63,679 nt of DNA from NCBI GenBank assembly GCA_045540055.1, contig JAZQGO010000023.1, positions 1-63,679 on the forward strand. Reading direction: 5' to 3'. The stretch is from SIG565 sp045540055. GTDB taxonomy: Bacteria > Bacillota > Clostridia > Oscillospirales > Acutalibacteraceae. Of the stretch, positions 23,629-33,146 are shown piece by piece. Both the position numbers and the translations under genes were made by a program. The notes under the pieces are model-generated. The model searched no databases. It was not told where the DNA came from and was given only the letters and a program-made list of their open reading frames with translations. Positions within the stretch are counted from its first letter, which is position 1. Every line of letters begins with the position of its first letter.

Positions 23629-24805
23629 AAATTATAATTACACACGAGTTTGCTGCTATATAGGGTACTTTGTTCAGGCAATTATAAATAATTTTTTGCC
23701 TTTACTATTTGTTACTTTTAATACTGATTACGGGATTTCTTATGAGAGACTTGGCACACTCATAGTCATAAATTTTTGCACGCAAATAGCAGTTGATATT
23801 GTTTCGGTAAAAATCATTGATAAAATAGGGTATAAGAATACCGTACTGCTTGCGCATATTTTAGCCGCAGCGGGTCTTACGCTTTTGGCGATTCTGCCAA
23901 GGGCTATGGATAACACCTTTTTGGCAATAATTATTTCAATTCTCTGCTATGCCTTCGGCAGTGGACTTATCGAGGTTATTATAAGCCCGATAATCGAGTA
24001 TCTGCCGTCAGATGCCAAGGCGGCGAGCATGAGCCTTTTACACTCCTTTTATTGTTGGGGACAGCTCGCTACCGTTTTGCTCACAACCGTTTTATTCTTG
24101 GTAATGGGCATTAAAAACTGGAGCTATATTTCGCTGATATGGGCGGTAGTACCCCTTATAAATCTGTTTTTATTTATAAAGGCACCAATAGTCGTGCCCG
24201 AAAGCGAAAAGGAGCATAAAAGGAACAAGGATATTTTCAAAAAATCTGATTTTTATATAATGCTTGTTGTAATGCTTTGCGCAGGCGCTTCAGAGCTTGC
24301 GGTTTCACAGTGGGCTTCGGCATTTGCCGAGACAGCGTTGCACCTAAATAAAGCGGCAGGCGATCTGGCAGGACCCTGTGCCTTTGCACTCTTTATGGGT
24401 ACGGGACGTGTGATTTACGGGGTAATTGGTCACAAGCTCAACATAAAGTGGGCGATGCTCATTTGTTCAGTGCTGTGCTTTGCAAGTTATATTGTTATAG
24501 CGCTTTGTCCAAGCGCGATGGTGTCACTCATATTCTGTGCTGTTTGTGGTTTTTCGGTCAGCGTTATGTGGCCGGGTACTCTCAGTATGTCGGCGGCAAG
24601 CTTTGTTACGGGCGGCGCGCTTATGTTTGGTTTATTAGCAGCATTTGGTGACCTCGGTTGCTCGGTTGGTCCATGGCTCACGGGAATCGTAGCCGATTCT
24701 CACGGTTTAAGGACGGGATTTCTGATGTCGGCGGTCTTTCCGCTTATAATGATTTTGGTAATAATTTATCTGATTAAAAAAGATTGTATTGCCAAAAAGC
24801 AATAA
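23621..24805 (+). CDS. Major facilitator superfamily transporter
   Basis: A 394-aa membrane protein with about 12 predicted helices in two six-helix halves, joined by a charged cytoplasmic loop (about 190-205, KEHKRNKDIFKKS). The pattern resembles FucP/sugar-type and drug-type MFS carriers; I cannot name a substrate. It overlaps the end of the HAD gene by 8 bp. A phosphatase coupled to a carrier suggests handling of a phosphorylated metabolite or its product, which is only an inference. Confidence 0.8.
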   Translation: MTKNYNYTRVCCYIGYFVQAIINNFLPLLFVTFNTDYGISYERLGTLIVINFCTQIAVDIVSVKIIDKIGYKNTVLLAHILAAAGLTLLAILPRAMDNTFLAIIISILCYAFGSGLIEVIISPIIEYLPSDAKAASMSLLHSFYCWGQLATVLLTTVLFLVMGIKNWSYISLIWAVVPLINLFLFIKAPIVVPESEKEHKRNKDIFKKSDFYIMLVVMLCAGASELAVSQWASAFAETALHLNKAAGDLAGPCAFALFMGTGRVIYGVIGHKLNIKWAMLICSVLCFASYIVIALCPSAMVSLIFCAVCGFSVSVMWPGTLSMSAASFVTGGALMFGLLAAFGDLGCSVGPWLTGIVADSHGLRTGFLMSAVFPLIMILVIIYLIKKDCIAKKQ

Positions 24806-24854
24806 ATGTATTAAAATAGATTTGTACATATATTATTTTAAGGGGTGTTTTGAT

Positions 24855-25334
24855 TTGAAAAGAGAAACATATCTTAATTGGGACGAATATTTTATGGGCA
24901 TTGCGCTTTTATCATCACAGCGCAGTAAGGACCCGTCAACACAGGTAGGTGCCTGTATTGTAAATGATGAAAATAAGATTATGTCGGTGGGCTACAACGG
25001 TATGCCGAGATTTTGCAGTGACGACGAGTTCCCGTGGGATAATGTCGGTGCGGCGCTTGACACAAAGTATGTCTACGTTTGCCATGCCGAGCTTAACGCC
25101 ATTTTAAACTATAGCGGCGGCTCACTTAAGAACTGTAAGGTTTACACGACGCTGTTTCCGTGTAACGAATGCGCCAAGGCAATTATTCAAGCAGGTATAA
25201 AGGAAGTTATTTATATGTGCGATAAATATGCCGATACCGACAGTGTAATTGCTTCAAAGAAGATGTTTGATGTCGCTCATGTTAAATACCGTATGTATGA
25301 GCAGACTAAGAACACCGTTGAATTAAAACTGTAA
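24855..25334 (+). CDS. dCMP deaminase (ComEB-like)
   Basis: A 159-aa zinc-dependent deaminase that converts dCMP to dUMP for thymidylate synthesis. The zinc and proton-shuttle motif is CHAELNAI (H77, E79), with C103 and C106 in PCNEC; the N-terminal SKDPSTQVGACIV and GYNGMPR stretches fit dCMP rather than cytidine deaminases. I chose the TTG at 24855 behind AGGGGTG; upstream codons to 24789 overlap the MFS gene and do not match the family. Confidence 0.9.
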   Translation: MKRETYLNWDEYFMGIALLSSQRSKDPSTQVGACIVNDENKIMSVGYNGMPRFCSDDEFPWDNVGAALDTKYVYVCHAELNAILNYSGGSLKNCKVYTTLFPCNECAKAIIQAGIKEVIYMCDKYADTDSVIASKKMFDVAHVKYRMYEQTKNTVELKL

Positions 25335-25339
25335 AATAA

Positions 25340-25371
25340 AAAATGCTTGAGTCATCGACTCAAGCATTTTT
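25340..25371. terminator. Bidirectional terminator between convergent genes
   Basis: Perfect 14-bp stem AAAATGCTTGAGTC / GACTCAAGCATTTT, loop ATC, T-run on both outgoing strands. Confidence 0.92.
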
Positions 25372-25372
25372 G

Positions 25373-27361
25373 TTATATCAGTGTGTAAAGCTCGTCCTCT
25401 GTAATTATTTTCACACCTAATTTTTGTGCTTTTGCAAGCTTACTGCCTGCATCTTCGCCGCAAAGCAGAAAATCGGTTTTGCCAGAAACACTGCCCGTCA
25501 CCTTGGCACCGAGGTTTTGCATTATTTCGGTTAGTTCATCACGCGAGTTTTTAGCAAATTTGCCCGTTATTACAAGTGTTTTATTATAAAACATATTGGC
25601 GGTGTCAAATTCCTTTTGCTCGGTTTCTTTTATTGTCAGTAATTCGGTGAGGGCGACAAATTCGCGGAAATTCTGCTCATTGTCAAACCATCTGTAAATT
25701 TCATCGTTTATTGATTCGCCAAAGCCGTCAATTTCGCTGAAATTGTAGCGAGAAGCGATTGCCTGCAGAAATCTATCCTTATTACCGCCGAAAACATCCT
25801 CAATGGTTTTAGCGGCGTTTTTGCCCAATAGGGGAATATTAACGGCAACCAAAAGATTTGAAAGCTGTGTATTTTTAGCACTCTCTATGGCGTCGCAAAG
25901 ATTTTGGTAGGACTTTTCGCCAAAGCCCTCCATAACAACGATTTTCTCTTTATGGTCTTTAAGGGAGAAAATATCAAGCAGTGAATTTATCCAACCGAGT
26001 GATATAAATTTCATTAGTGTCGCTTCGCTAAGTCCCTCAATATTCATAGCCGCCTTGCTTACAAAGTGGGTGTATTTTTTAACCTGCCTGCCGCCGCAGT
26101 CATCGTTTGTGCAGTAAAGCACCTTAACCGGAGTGTCACCGTTTTCGGTTATCTTAATTTGTGTCGGCGATTTGCATACGGGGCAAATATCGGGTACTTC
26201 TACGGTATAGTCATTTCGGTTATCATTTTCGGCCGAAATATTTTTTTCAACGTGGGGGATAATCATATTTCTTTTTGAAACCGATATTTTGTCCCCCTCC
26301 AGCAGTTTTAAATTTTCAATAAATGTTATATTATGAAGTGAGGCACGCTCAACATTTGTGTTATCAATTTCTACCGTGTCAAATTCGGCAATAGGGGTTA
26401 ACTGCCCCGTACGTGATATGTTCCACACAATTTCTCGCAAAACGGTGTCAAAATGCGGGTCGCCGAATTTATATGCAATACCGTCTTTAAAGTGGTGTGA
26501 GGTCTTACCCTGACTTTTGGCAAACTGCACGTTGTCAAAGGTGAAAACAATACCGTCAATGGGGTAGCCCTTTTGTTCGGCTACGGCTTTTAAAGCAAAA
26601 ATTTTCTTTTCGGTTGTTTGTACGTCATCGTTTTTGTCAAGAATTAGGTGGGGGATAAGCGCAAAACCAAACTCGTTTAATTTTTTGATTCGTGCTAATT
26701 TACTGTCATACTTATCAAAACCGACAAGCACGTTAAAGGGCACAAAGGATACACCGCGTGCCGCACATATAGCCGAATCCAACTGCCTTACCGAGCCCGA
26801 AGCAAGATTACGGGGTGTTGAATATTTATCCTCGTCATTTTCAATCTGTTCGTTAATCCTTTGGAAAGTTGGTATGTCTATAAATGCTTCACCGCTTACA
26901 ACCAATTTTTCTTTGTAGGGTATGGATTTCGGCACGTTTACAAACACCTTGGCGTTATGGGTGATATCCTCTCCGATTTCACCGTCGCCACGCGTTGCCG
27001 CTTCGGTTATTTCGCCGTTTTCATAGGTGATTTTTACGGTAAGTCCATCGAGCTTCAGTGCGAGGTAGCCGTCACTCTGGGCCGCCATATTATAAACGTC
27101 GGCGGCACTTTTAGTTTTTGCAAGGCTAAGCAGGGGTATATCATGTGAAACCTTGTTAAGCTCGCTTAGTACCTCATATCCGGGGCGCATTGTGGGTGAA
27201 TTTTTAAGGATGTAGCCCGTTTCCTTTTCAAGCACGGATAGCTCGTCAAACAACGCATCGTATTCGGCGTCTGACAATGTAGGGTTATTCTTGTTATAAT
27301 ACTCGTCGCAGCATTTATTTAAAAATGCTACAAGCTCTTCTATGCGCTTAAGTTTATCCAT
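25373..27361 (-). CDS. Divergent NAD-dependent DNA ligase (LigA homologue)
   Basis: A 662-aa protein with full LigA architecture: Ia domain (about 1-60), nucleotidyltransferase (about 60-310), OB fold, four-Cys zinc finger (CPVC...CTNDDC, about 395-420), helix-hairpin-helix region and C-terminal BRCT (about 585-662). The adenylation lysine is K103 (KLDG) and motif V lysine is K298 (AYKF). Two residues conserved in the family and important in E. coli LigA differ: the Glu two before the active Lys (E113 there) is A101, and the motif IV Lys (K290) is T274 in DGIVFTF. Ligase activity may be weak or altered, and a canonical ligA may exist elsewhere in the genome. The ATG at 27361 follows GGAG; an earlier start at 27394 has no site. 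Confidence 0.85.
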   Translation of the reverse strand: MDKLKRIEELVAFLNKCCDEYYNKNNPTLSDAEYDALFDELSVLEKETGYILKNSPTMRPGYEVLSELNKVSHDIPLLSLAKTKSAADVYNMAAQSDGYLALKLDGLTVKITYENGEITEAATRGDGEIGEDITHNAKVFVNVPKSIPYKEKLVVSGEAFIDIPTFQRINEQIENDEDKYSTPRNLASGSVRQLDSAICAARGVSFVPFNVLVGFDKYDSKLARIKKLNEFGFALIPHLILDKNDDVQTTEKKIFALKAVAEQKGYPIDGIVFTFDNVQFAKSQGKTSHHFKDGIAYKFGDPHFDTVLREIVWNISRTGQLTPIAEFDTVEIDNTNVERASLHNITFIENLKLLEGDKISVSKRNMIIPHVEKNISAENDNRNDYTVEVPDICPVCKSPTQIKITENGDTPVKVLYCTNDDCGGRQVKKYTHFVSKAAMNIEGLSEATLMKFISLGWINSLLDIFSLKDHKEKIVVMEGFGEKSYQNLCDAIESAKNTQLSNLLVAVNIPLLGKNAAKTIEDVFGGNKDRFLQAIASRYNFSEIDGFGESINDEIYRWFDNEQNFREFVALTELLTIKETEQKEFDTANMFYNKTLVITGKFAKNSRDELTEIMQNLGAKVTGSVSGKTDFLLCGEDAGSKLAKAQKLGVKIITEDELYTLI

Positions 27362-27492
27362 AAAAATCACTCCTACATACAGTATACCACACATCCTTAA
27401 ATATTTAAACTTTCTTTTTATGAAAAATTCTTTTTTTATTCATAAATAGGTGATATAATATAATTGCTAAATATTGGAAAGGAGCAAATAAA

Positions 27493-30400
27493 TTGCTTAG
27501 TCTTAAAAATATCGTTAAGGAATATTCGGCGGGCGACAACAAGGTTGTGGCGCTTAAGGGTGTGTCACTCGATTTTAGAAAGAGCGAATTTGTATCGGTG
27601 CTGGGTCAATCGGGCTGCGGTAAAACGACGCTGCTTAATATTATTGGCGGACTCGACCAATACACAAGCGGTGACCTTGTGATAAACGGTCGCTCAACCA
27701 AAAAATATAAGGACAGAGATTGGGATACCTACCGCAACCATTCGATAGGGTTTGTGTTTCAAGGCTATAACCTAATACCTCATCAAACCGTTTTACAAAA
27801 CGTGGAACTCGCATTAACCCTTTCAGGTGTATCACGTGCCGAGAGAAAGGCTCGCGCCAAGGCGGCACTTGAAGAGGTGGGACTTGGCGACCAGTTAAGA
27901 AAAAAACCAAATGAGATGTCGGGCGGTCAGATGCAGCGTGTTGCCATTGCACGTGCACTTGTAAATAATCCCGATATTATCCTTGCCGACGAGCCGACGG
28001 GTGCGCTTGATACCGAAACCAGTGTTCAGGTAATGGAGATACTAAAGCGCATCTCTAAAGACAGGCTTATAATAATGGTTACCCATAACCCCGACCTTGC
28101 CAAGCAGTATTCATCACGCATTATTCGTATGCTTGACGGTAGAATAATCGATGACTCAATGCCGCTTACCGACGAAGAGCGTGCGGTGATGGCGGAGGAA
28201 TACTCTAAAAGAAAGGCAAAGGCAAAGTCGAGAAAAAGGCGCAAAAGAAAAACAAGAAAGCCGACAATGTCGTTTGCGACCTCCTTTATGCTGTCGCTTA
28301 AAAACCTTTTCACCAAGAAGGGCAGAACGGCACTCACCGCCTTTGCGGGAAGTATTGGTATTATCGGCATCGCCTTAATTCTTGCCATTTCTGAGGGTAT
28401 GACAACCTATATTGATACCGTTCAGGAAAACACCCTGTCGTCATATCCGCTGACCATAGAGGCAACCACCGTTGAGCTTACAACCTTAATGGAAACCTTT
28501 ATGAATATAAGCAACGAAAACGTAAAGCACGATAAGGATGCCGTTTATCAAAAATCGGCGCTTTACGATATTGTAAATGCCTTTAATAACCTTGAGGAAA
28601 GGGAAAACGACCTTAAGTCGTTTAATCAGTATCTATTAAAGAAAAGGGCAGATAAAAACTCGGCTTTATCCGAGGCAATTAACGGTATTCAGTATTCCTA
28701 CGACCTCGATATGCTGATATACACGAAAAATATTGAGGGTAATATAATTCGCTCTGACACCGAGCTTTTACTTCAAGAGCTTATGGCGGAATATATGGGC
28801 GTAGATGCGTCGCTTATGCAGAACGCTACCTCTAACCCGATGATGAATATGATGCCGATGGGTAATATGTCAAGCGGTCTTTGGCAGGAGCTTTTGCCGG
28901 GGGATAACGGTGCACCCGTAAATGATTTACTCATTAATCAGTACGACATAATTTACGGCTCGTGGCCCAATAGCTATGACGAAATTGTGCTTGTGGTAGA
29001 TGAAAATAACGAGCTTGATGACGTAACTTTATATGCCCTCGGTCTTTTACCCGAGGAGGATATGGGTGCGCTTGTCAGTGCCGCTACAGACGGTACAACA
29101 CTCGAGAAAAAGGATCACAAGTGGAGCTATAAGGAAATATGCTCGCGCGAATACAGAACCATTTTAAATGCTGACTGTTATTCATCAGACGAAAAATCGG
29201 GACTGTACGTAGATTTGCGCGAAACCGATGCGGGTCTTAGATATCTGTATGATAATGCACTAAAGCTCAAGGTTACGGGCATTATTCGTCCCAATGAAAA
29301 CAGCGATACTACAATGATTACGGGTAGTATATGCTATACGAGTGATTTAACAAAGCATATAATAGGCAAATCTAAAGAGAACAAGGTAATTAAGGAGCAG
29401 CTTAAAAACGAGCATACCGATATAATTACGGGACTGCCCTTTAAATCAACTACGGGTGAGCTAACCGATAAAGAGAAAAAGCAGGAGTTTATCGATTACG
29501 TTTCATCAATGACCGATGCCGAAAAGGCAGAGACCTATATTAAAATTAGCTGTATACCGCCCAAAGAGTTTGTTGATGAGCAAATTGAAACGGCGATGCA
29601 AGGTATGGGGCGTGCCGATATCGAGCAAACCATCATAACAGGACTCGAGAGTCAGATGACGGTTGATAAAGCAGAGCTTCAAAAATATATCAAGTCGATG
29701 GATGATGACGAGCTAAAGGAAATATTTACCGAAATGCTCACCGAGCAAATCAAGATGCAGTATGCCGTGCAGGTGTCCGCTGAGCTTGCTATGATGGGTG
29801 AAGCACAGCTTGTATATGCGCTCGATGCAGCGTTGCCCGAATATACACTCGAGCAGTATGCCACGTATTATGACGAAATTGTCGAGTTTTCCGATTCTAC
29901 CTATGAGGATAATCTACTCAAAATGGGCTATATCGACCTCGAAATGCCTGCCAGCATAAACATATATGCTTCATCCTTTGAGAATAAAGATGTAATAACC
30001 GACGCTATCGCCGAATATAACAAGGGTGTAGACGAGGTTAAGCAGATTAAGTACACCGACTATATAGGTATAATGATGTCCTCAATCACAACAATCATAA
30101 ATGCCATAACCTATGTGCTTATTGCCTTTGTTGCAATTTCGCTTGTTGTATCGTCAATTATGATAGGCGTAATTACACTAATTTCGGTGCAGGAAAGAAC
30201 AAAGGAAATTGGTATTTTGCGTTCTATTGGCGCGTCAAAACGTGACGTATCAAGTATGTTCAATGCCGAAACTATGATTGTCGGCTTTGCTTCGGGTCTG
30301 CTCGGAATTGTTGTGACCTATCTGCTATGTATCCCGATTAATATGATTTTACACTCACTGACAGGAATAGAAAATCTTAATGCAATTTTACCTGTGGGCG

Positions 30401-30510
30401 CTTCGGTTATACTTGTGCTTATCAGCGTGGCACTCACACTCTTCTCGGGACTCATCCCGTCAAGAAGTGCGGCTAAAAAGGACCCTGTGGTAGCACTTAG
30501 AAGTGAATAA
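27493..30510 (+). CDS. MacB-like ABC transporter, ATPase fused to FtsX-type permease
   Basis: A 1005-aa protein. The N-terminal LolD/MacB-type ATPase (1-225) has Walker A GQSGCGKT (38-45), signature SGGQMQRVAIARA and Walker B ILADEPTGALD. A lysine/arginine-rich linker (about 233-258) leads to a first helix (about 283-303), a large outer domain of about 550 residues and three C-terminal helices with the FtsX motif EIGILRSIGAS (about 907-917). Such proteins export peptides or lipids, or move force across the membrane (mechanotransmission); the cargo is unknown. It starts with TTG behind AAAGGAG. No accessory MacA-like gene is adjacent. Confidence 0.9.
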   Translation: MLSLKNIVKEYSAGDNKVVALKGVSLDFRKSEFVSVLGQSGCGKTTLLNIIGGLDQYTSGDLVINGRSTKKYKDRDWDTYRNHSIGFVFQGYNLIPHQTVLQNVELALTLSGVSRAERKARAKAALEEVGLGDQLRKKPNEMSGGQMQRVAIARALVNNPDIILADEPTGALDTETSVQVMEILKRISKDRLIIMVTHNPDLAKQYSSRIIRMLDGRIIDDSMPLTDEERAVMAEEYSKRKAKAKSRKRRKRKTRKPTMSFATSFMLSLKNLFTKKGRTALTAFAGSIGIIGIALILAISEGMTTYIDTVQENTLSSYPLTIEATTVELTTLMETFMNISNENVKHDKDAVYQKSALYDIVNAFNNLEERENDLKSFNQYLLKKRADKNSALSEAINGIQYSYDLDMLIYTKNIEGNIIRSDTELLLQELMAEYMGVDASLMQNATSNPMMNMMPMGNMSSGLWQELLPGDNGAPVNDLLINQYDIIYGSWPNSYDEIVLVVDENNELDDVTLYALGLLPEEDMGALVSAATDGTTLEKKDHKWSYKEICSREYRTILNADCYSSDEKSGLYVDLRETDAGLRYLYDNALKLKVTGIIRPNENSDTTMITGSICYTSDLTKHIIGKSKENKVIKEQLKNEHTDIITGLPFKSTTGELTDKEKKQEFIDYVSSMTDAEKAETYIKISCIPPKEFVDEQIETAMQGMGRADIEQTIITGLESQMTVDKAELQKYIKSMDDDELKEIFTEMLTEQIKMQYAVQVSAELAMMGEAQLVYALDAALPEYTLEQYATYYDEIVEFSDSTYEDNLLKMGYIDLEMPASINIYASSFENKDVITDAIAEYNKGVDEVKQIKYTDYIGIMMSSITTIINAITYVLIAFVAISLVVSSIMIGVITLISVQERTKEIGILRSIGASKRDVSSMFNAETMIVGFASGLLGIVVTYLLCIPINMILHSLTGIENLNAILPVGASVILVLISVALTLFSGLIPSRSAAKKDPVVALRSE

Positions 30511-30656
30511 GGCTTAAAGGGGATTTAAATTCACAATTTACAAATTATCCTGAAAATGCAAGCAAAGAGAGATTTCATATTATTGTATGTGAGCTTACCC
30601 ACTGTAGTGCCGATATAATACATCAGAAGGTCGTCGGCGACATATTTGAAGTATAA
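30507..30656 (+). pseudogene. Start-less coding remnant after the ABC gene
   Basis: An open frame of 49 codons that overlaps the end of the ABC gene and ends at TAA (30654-30656). The last part reads ENASKERFHIIVCELTHCSAD..., with balanced, protein-like composition. An AAAGGGG site (about 30516-30521) lies at the right distance for a start, but there is no ATG, GTG or TTG in frame. It may be the relic of a small gene in this operon, or chance. I do not recognise a family. Confidence 0.3.
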
Positions 30657-30670
30657 ACAAAAAACGCCTA

Positions 30671-30697
30671 AACGCCTATAAGTTATGGGCGTTTTTT
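30671..30697 (+). terminator. Terminator after the fused ABC gene
   Basis: 11-bp stem AACGCCTATAA / TTATGGGCGTT (one G-U pair) with a very small loop, then TTTTTT. It separates the exporter from the disaccharide genes. Confidence 0.85.
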
Positions 30698-30750
30698 GTT
30701 ATTTGTCGAATAACAGGAAGATATTTTAGAAATATTGTGTCATAAAGTGG

Positions 30751-30779
30751 TTGTTAAGTGGTTTAGAATATGCTATAAT
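30751..30779 (+). promoter_or_regulatory. Sigma-A promoter for the GH65-pgmB operon
   Basis: TTGTTA, 17 bp, TATAAT. The leader (about 85 nt) contains a small hairpin GCAAC-TTTTG-GTTGC (30810-30824). I saw no clear catabolite-control (cre) site or LacI/TreR-type operator. Confidence 0.7.
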
Positions 30780-30869
30780 GCAGTAATGTGAGCGCCGGTT
30801 TACAAAAAAGCAACTTTTGGTTGCATTTGTGCTGAACACAATGACTTTATAACAATAGGAGAATGTTTT

Positions 30870-33137
30870 ATGCAATACGAAAAATGGAGTATCACATCCT
30901 TTGACGATTCGCCCGAGAGACGCCAAAGCCATAATGCGCTTTTTACGGTGGGCAATGGTTATTTTGGTATCCGAGGATTTATTGAAGAGGATACTGTAAG
31001 TGAGGTCGGTAACGGTGGTATATATGTTGCAGGAGTTGTCGGTGCCGGCGTAGATAATCGTAATATATTTGAGGGAAACAGCCGTGACCTTTGTAATATA
31101 GCCAATGTTTTGCGTTTGCAAATTTATGTCGACGGTGAGCAGGTTGACGGTGTAAACAATATTTCTGAATTCAGTCGTGAGCTTGATATGAAGCAGGCTG
31201 TTTACAGCCGTAGCTATATTTGGAATAATCGCCTGAGTGTAAAGACTTCGCGTTTTGCCGATATGGTAGATATCCACCGAATCGGTCAAGCTGTTTCTTT
31301 GACGGCACACGATTCTATGGTGGTTACATTACGCGTTTTGCTTGACAGCAAGGTAAATAATCTTAATTTTGAAAGCTGTGAGCCGTTACCCGTACAGCCG
31401 GGTGTGGACCATATTGTATCTCGAAATATTAGCGATAACCGTTTGACTACGTTGCTCGATGATGAGGATTCAACCAATTTATACGCTGCACAGCAGCTTT
31501 TCCTTTATTTGAACGGCAATGTGGTGGAGGGTGTGCCTTATGCCGATGACTATGCCTGTGGCACAAGTTATGAGGTAAAGCTCAAAAAGGGAGACAAACT
31601 CAGTTTAGAAAAAATCGTCTGTGTATACACCGATAAGGACAGTACAGATGCTGCAGAGCAAATTGAGAAATTCATCGGTACAAAGCTCCAATTTACAGAG
31701 GTATTTAATGGGCATAAGCTTCGTTGGGAGGAACGTTGGCAGGCTGCAGATATCGAAATTGATACCGACACCGATGACCAGACAGCCTTAAGATATGATT
31801 TATTTGAGCTAATGTGTGCCTGCCCGACACATACCGACAAGGTAAGCATCGGAGCCAGAGGACTCACGGGTGAAATGTATGAGGGCTGCGTTTTCTGGGA
31901 TAACGAAATATTTCAACTACCGTTTTTCACCTTTACCGACCCTGACAGTGCGCGCAGAATGCTTGCTTGGCGTTATCACGGACTTGAGCCTGCAAAGAGA
32001 TATGCTAAGTATAATTGGTTCAAGGGCGCTATGTATCCTTGGGAATCCTGTGAAAAGGGTAGAGAACAGACACATCTCGGCGGCGGTGGTTTCTATGCCA
32101 TCCATATTATCGCAGATATCGCTTATGCTATCCGACAGTATATTTCGGTTACCGGTGATTGTGAATTTCTCTGGGATATGGGAGCCGAGGTCTTAATGGA
32201 GACGGCGCGTTTTTGGGAAAGCCGTGCGGACTACAGTGAGTGGGATGGAAAATGGCATATCAATGCCGTGCGCGGACCGAATGAATATGATATTTTTGTT
32301 AACGACAGTGCTTACACTAATTATATGACAGCGGTTAATTTCCGTACCGCAGCCGATGTGCTGACCCGCATGCCTGCAGAAGCACCCGAGCGTTATAAAG
32401 CGCTTTGCGAAAAGACCGGTTTTGATCCATCAGAGATTAAGAGGTGGCTCGAAATAGCTGATAAGCTGTACATATGCTGCGATGATAAAAAGTGCTTGAT
32501 TGCAGAGGATGCCAATTACTTTAATCGCCGTCCTCTTGATTTGAAGAGGGCTAAGCCCACTGCAAAACGTATTATTGATTCAACCATGAATTATGAAATG
32601 CTGGCAGTATATCAGGTAACAAAACAGTCAGACGTGGTAACACTTATGTGTTTGCTGCCCGAACTATTTACCGAGCAGGAAAAAATTGCGGCGTATGATT
32701 ATTACGAGCCCAGAACTGCGCACGACAGTTCTCTAAGTTATGCACCGTATGCCTGGTTGGCTGCACGTTTAGGCAGAAAGGGCGAAGCCTATGAATATTT
32801 TAAAAACTGTGCATACCTTGATATTGCCGATATTAAACTGAATACCGTAAGCGGTCTGCATTTTGCTAATTTCGGTGGAACCTGGCAGGTGGCAGTGTTT
32901 GGCTTTGGTGGTGCTTCTTATTTAGACGGAAAACTTACGGTTGTGCCTAATTTACCGGATTGCTGGAAGGCTATGACCTACCATATCTGCTGTAAAGGAA
33001 TACCTGTCACAGTTAAGGTAACTAAGGACAGTATAACACTTAGTGCCGAAACAATTCACGGTGAATTGCCGGTCTGTGTTAATGGTAGTGAAGCCATTCT
33101 TAATGCTAATATTACCAAAATTACGGTTAAAATATAA
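30870..33137 (+). CDS. Glycoside hydrolase family 65 phosphorylase
   Basis: A 755-aa cytoplasmic enzyme of the GH65 (maltose/trehalose/kojibiose phosphorylase) family, which splits an alpha-glucosyl disaccharide with phosphate to beta-glucose 1-phosphate and glucose by inversion. An N-terminal beta-sandwich (about 1-270) precedes an (alpha/alpha)6 barrel and a small C-terminal sheet. The proposed catalytic acid is E472 in RGPNEYD; FWDNEIFQLPFF and TAHDSSLSYAPYAWLA are conserved barrel motifs. The next gene encodes beta-phosphoglucomutase, the classic partner. The GH37 trehalase two genes on favours trehalose over maltose or kojibiose, but sequence alone does not settle this. Confidence 0.9.
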   Translation: MQYEKWSITSFDDSPERRQSHNALFTVGNGYFGIRGFIEEDTVSEVGNGGIYVAGVVGAGVDNRNIFEGNSRDLCNIANVLRLQIYVDGEQVDGVNNISEFSRELDMKQAVYSRSYIWNNRLSVKTSRFADMVDIHRIGQAVSLTAHDSMVVTLRVLLDSKVNNLNFESCEPLPVQPGVDHIVSRNISDNRLTTLLDDEDSTNLYAAQQLFLYLNGNVVEGVPYADDYACGTSYEVKLKKGDKLSLEKIVCVYTDKDSTDAAEQIEKFIGTKLQFTEVFNGHKLRWEERWQAADIEIDTDTDDQTALRYDLFELMCACPTHTDKVSIGARGLTGEMYEGCVFWDNEIFQLPFFTFTDPDSARRMLAWRYHGLEPAKRYAKYNWFKGAMYPWESCEKGREQTHLGGGGFYAIHIIADIAYAIRQYISVTGDCEFLWDMGAEVLMETARFWESRADYSEWDGKWHINAVRGPNEYDIFVNDSAYTNYMTAVNFRTAADVLTRMPAEAPERYKALCEKTGFDPSEIKRWLEIADKLYICCDDKKCLIAEDANYFNRRPLDLKRAKPTAKRIIDSTMNYEMLAVYQVTKQSDVVTLMCLLPELFTEQEKIAAYDYYEPRTAHDSSLSYAPYAWLAARLGRKGEAYEYFKNCAYLDIADIKLNTVSGLHFANFGGTWQVAVFGFGGASYLDGKLTVVPNLPDCWKAMTYHICCKGIPVTVKVTKDSITLSAETIHGELPVCVNGSEAILNANITKITVKI

Positions 33138-33146
33138 GGAGAACAT

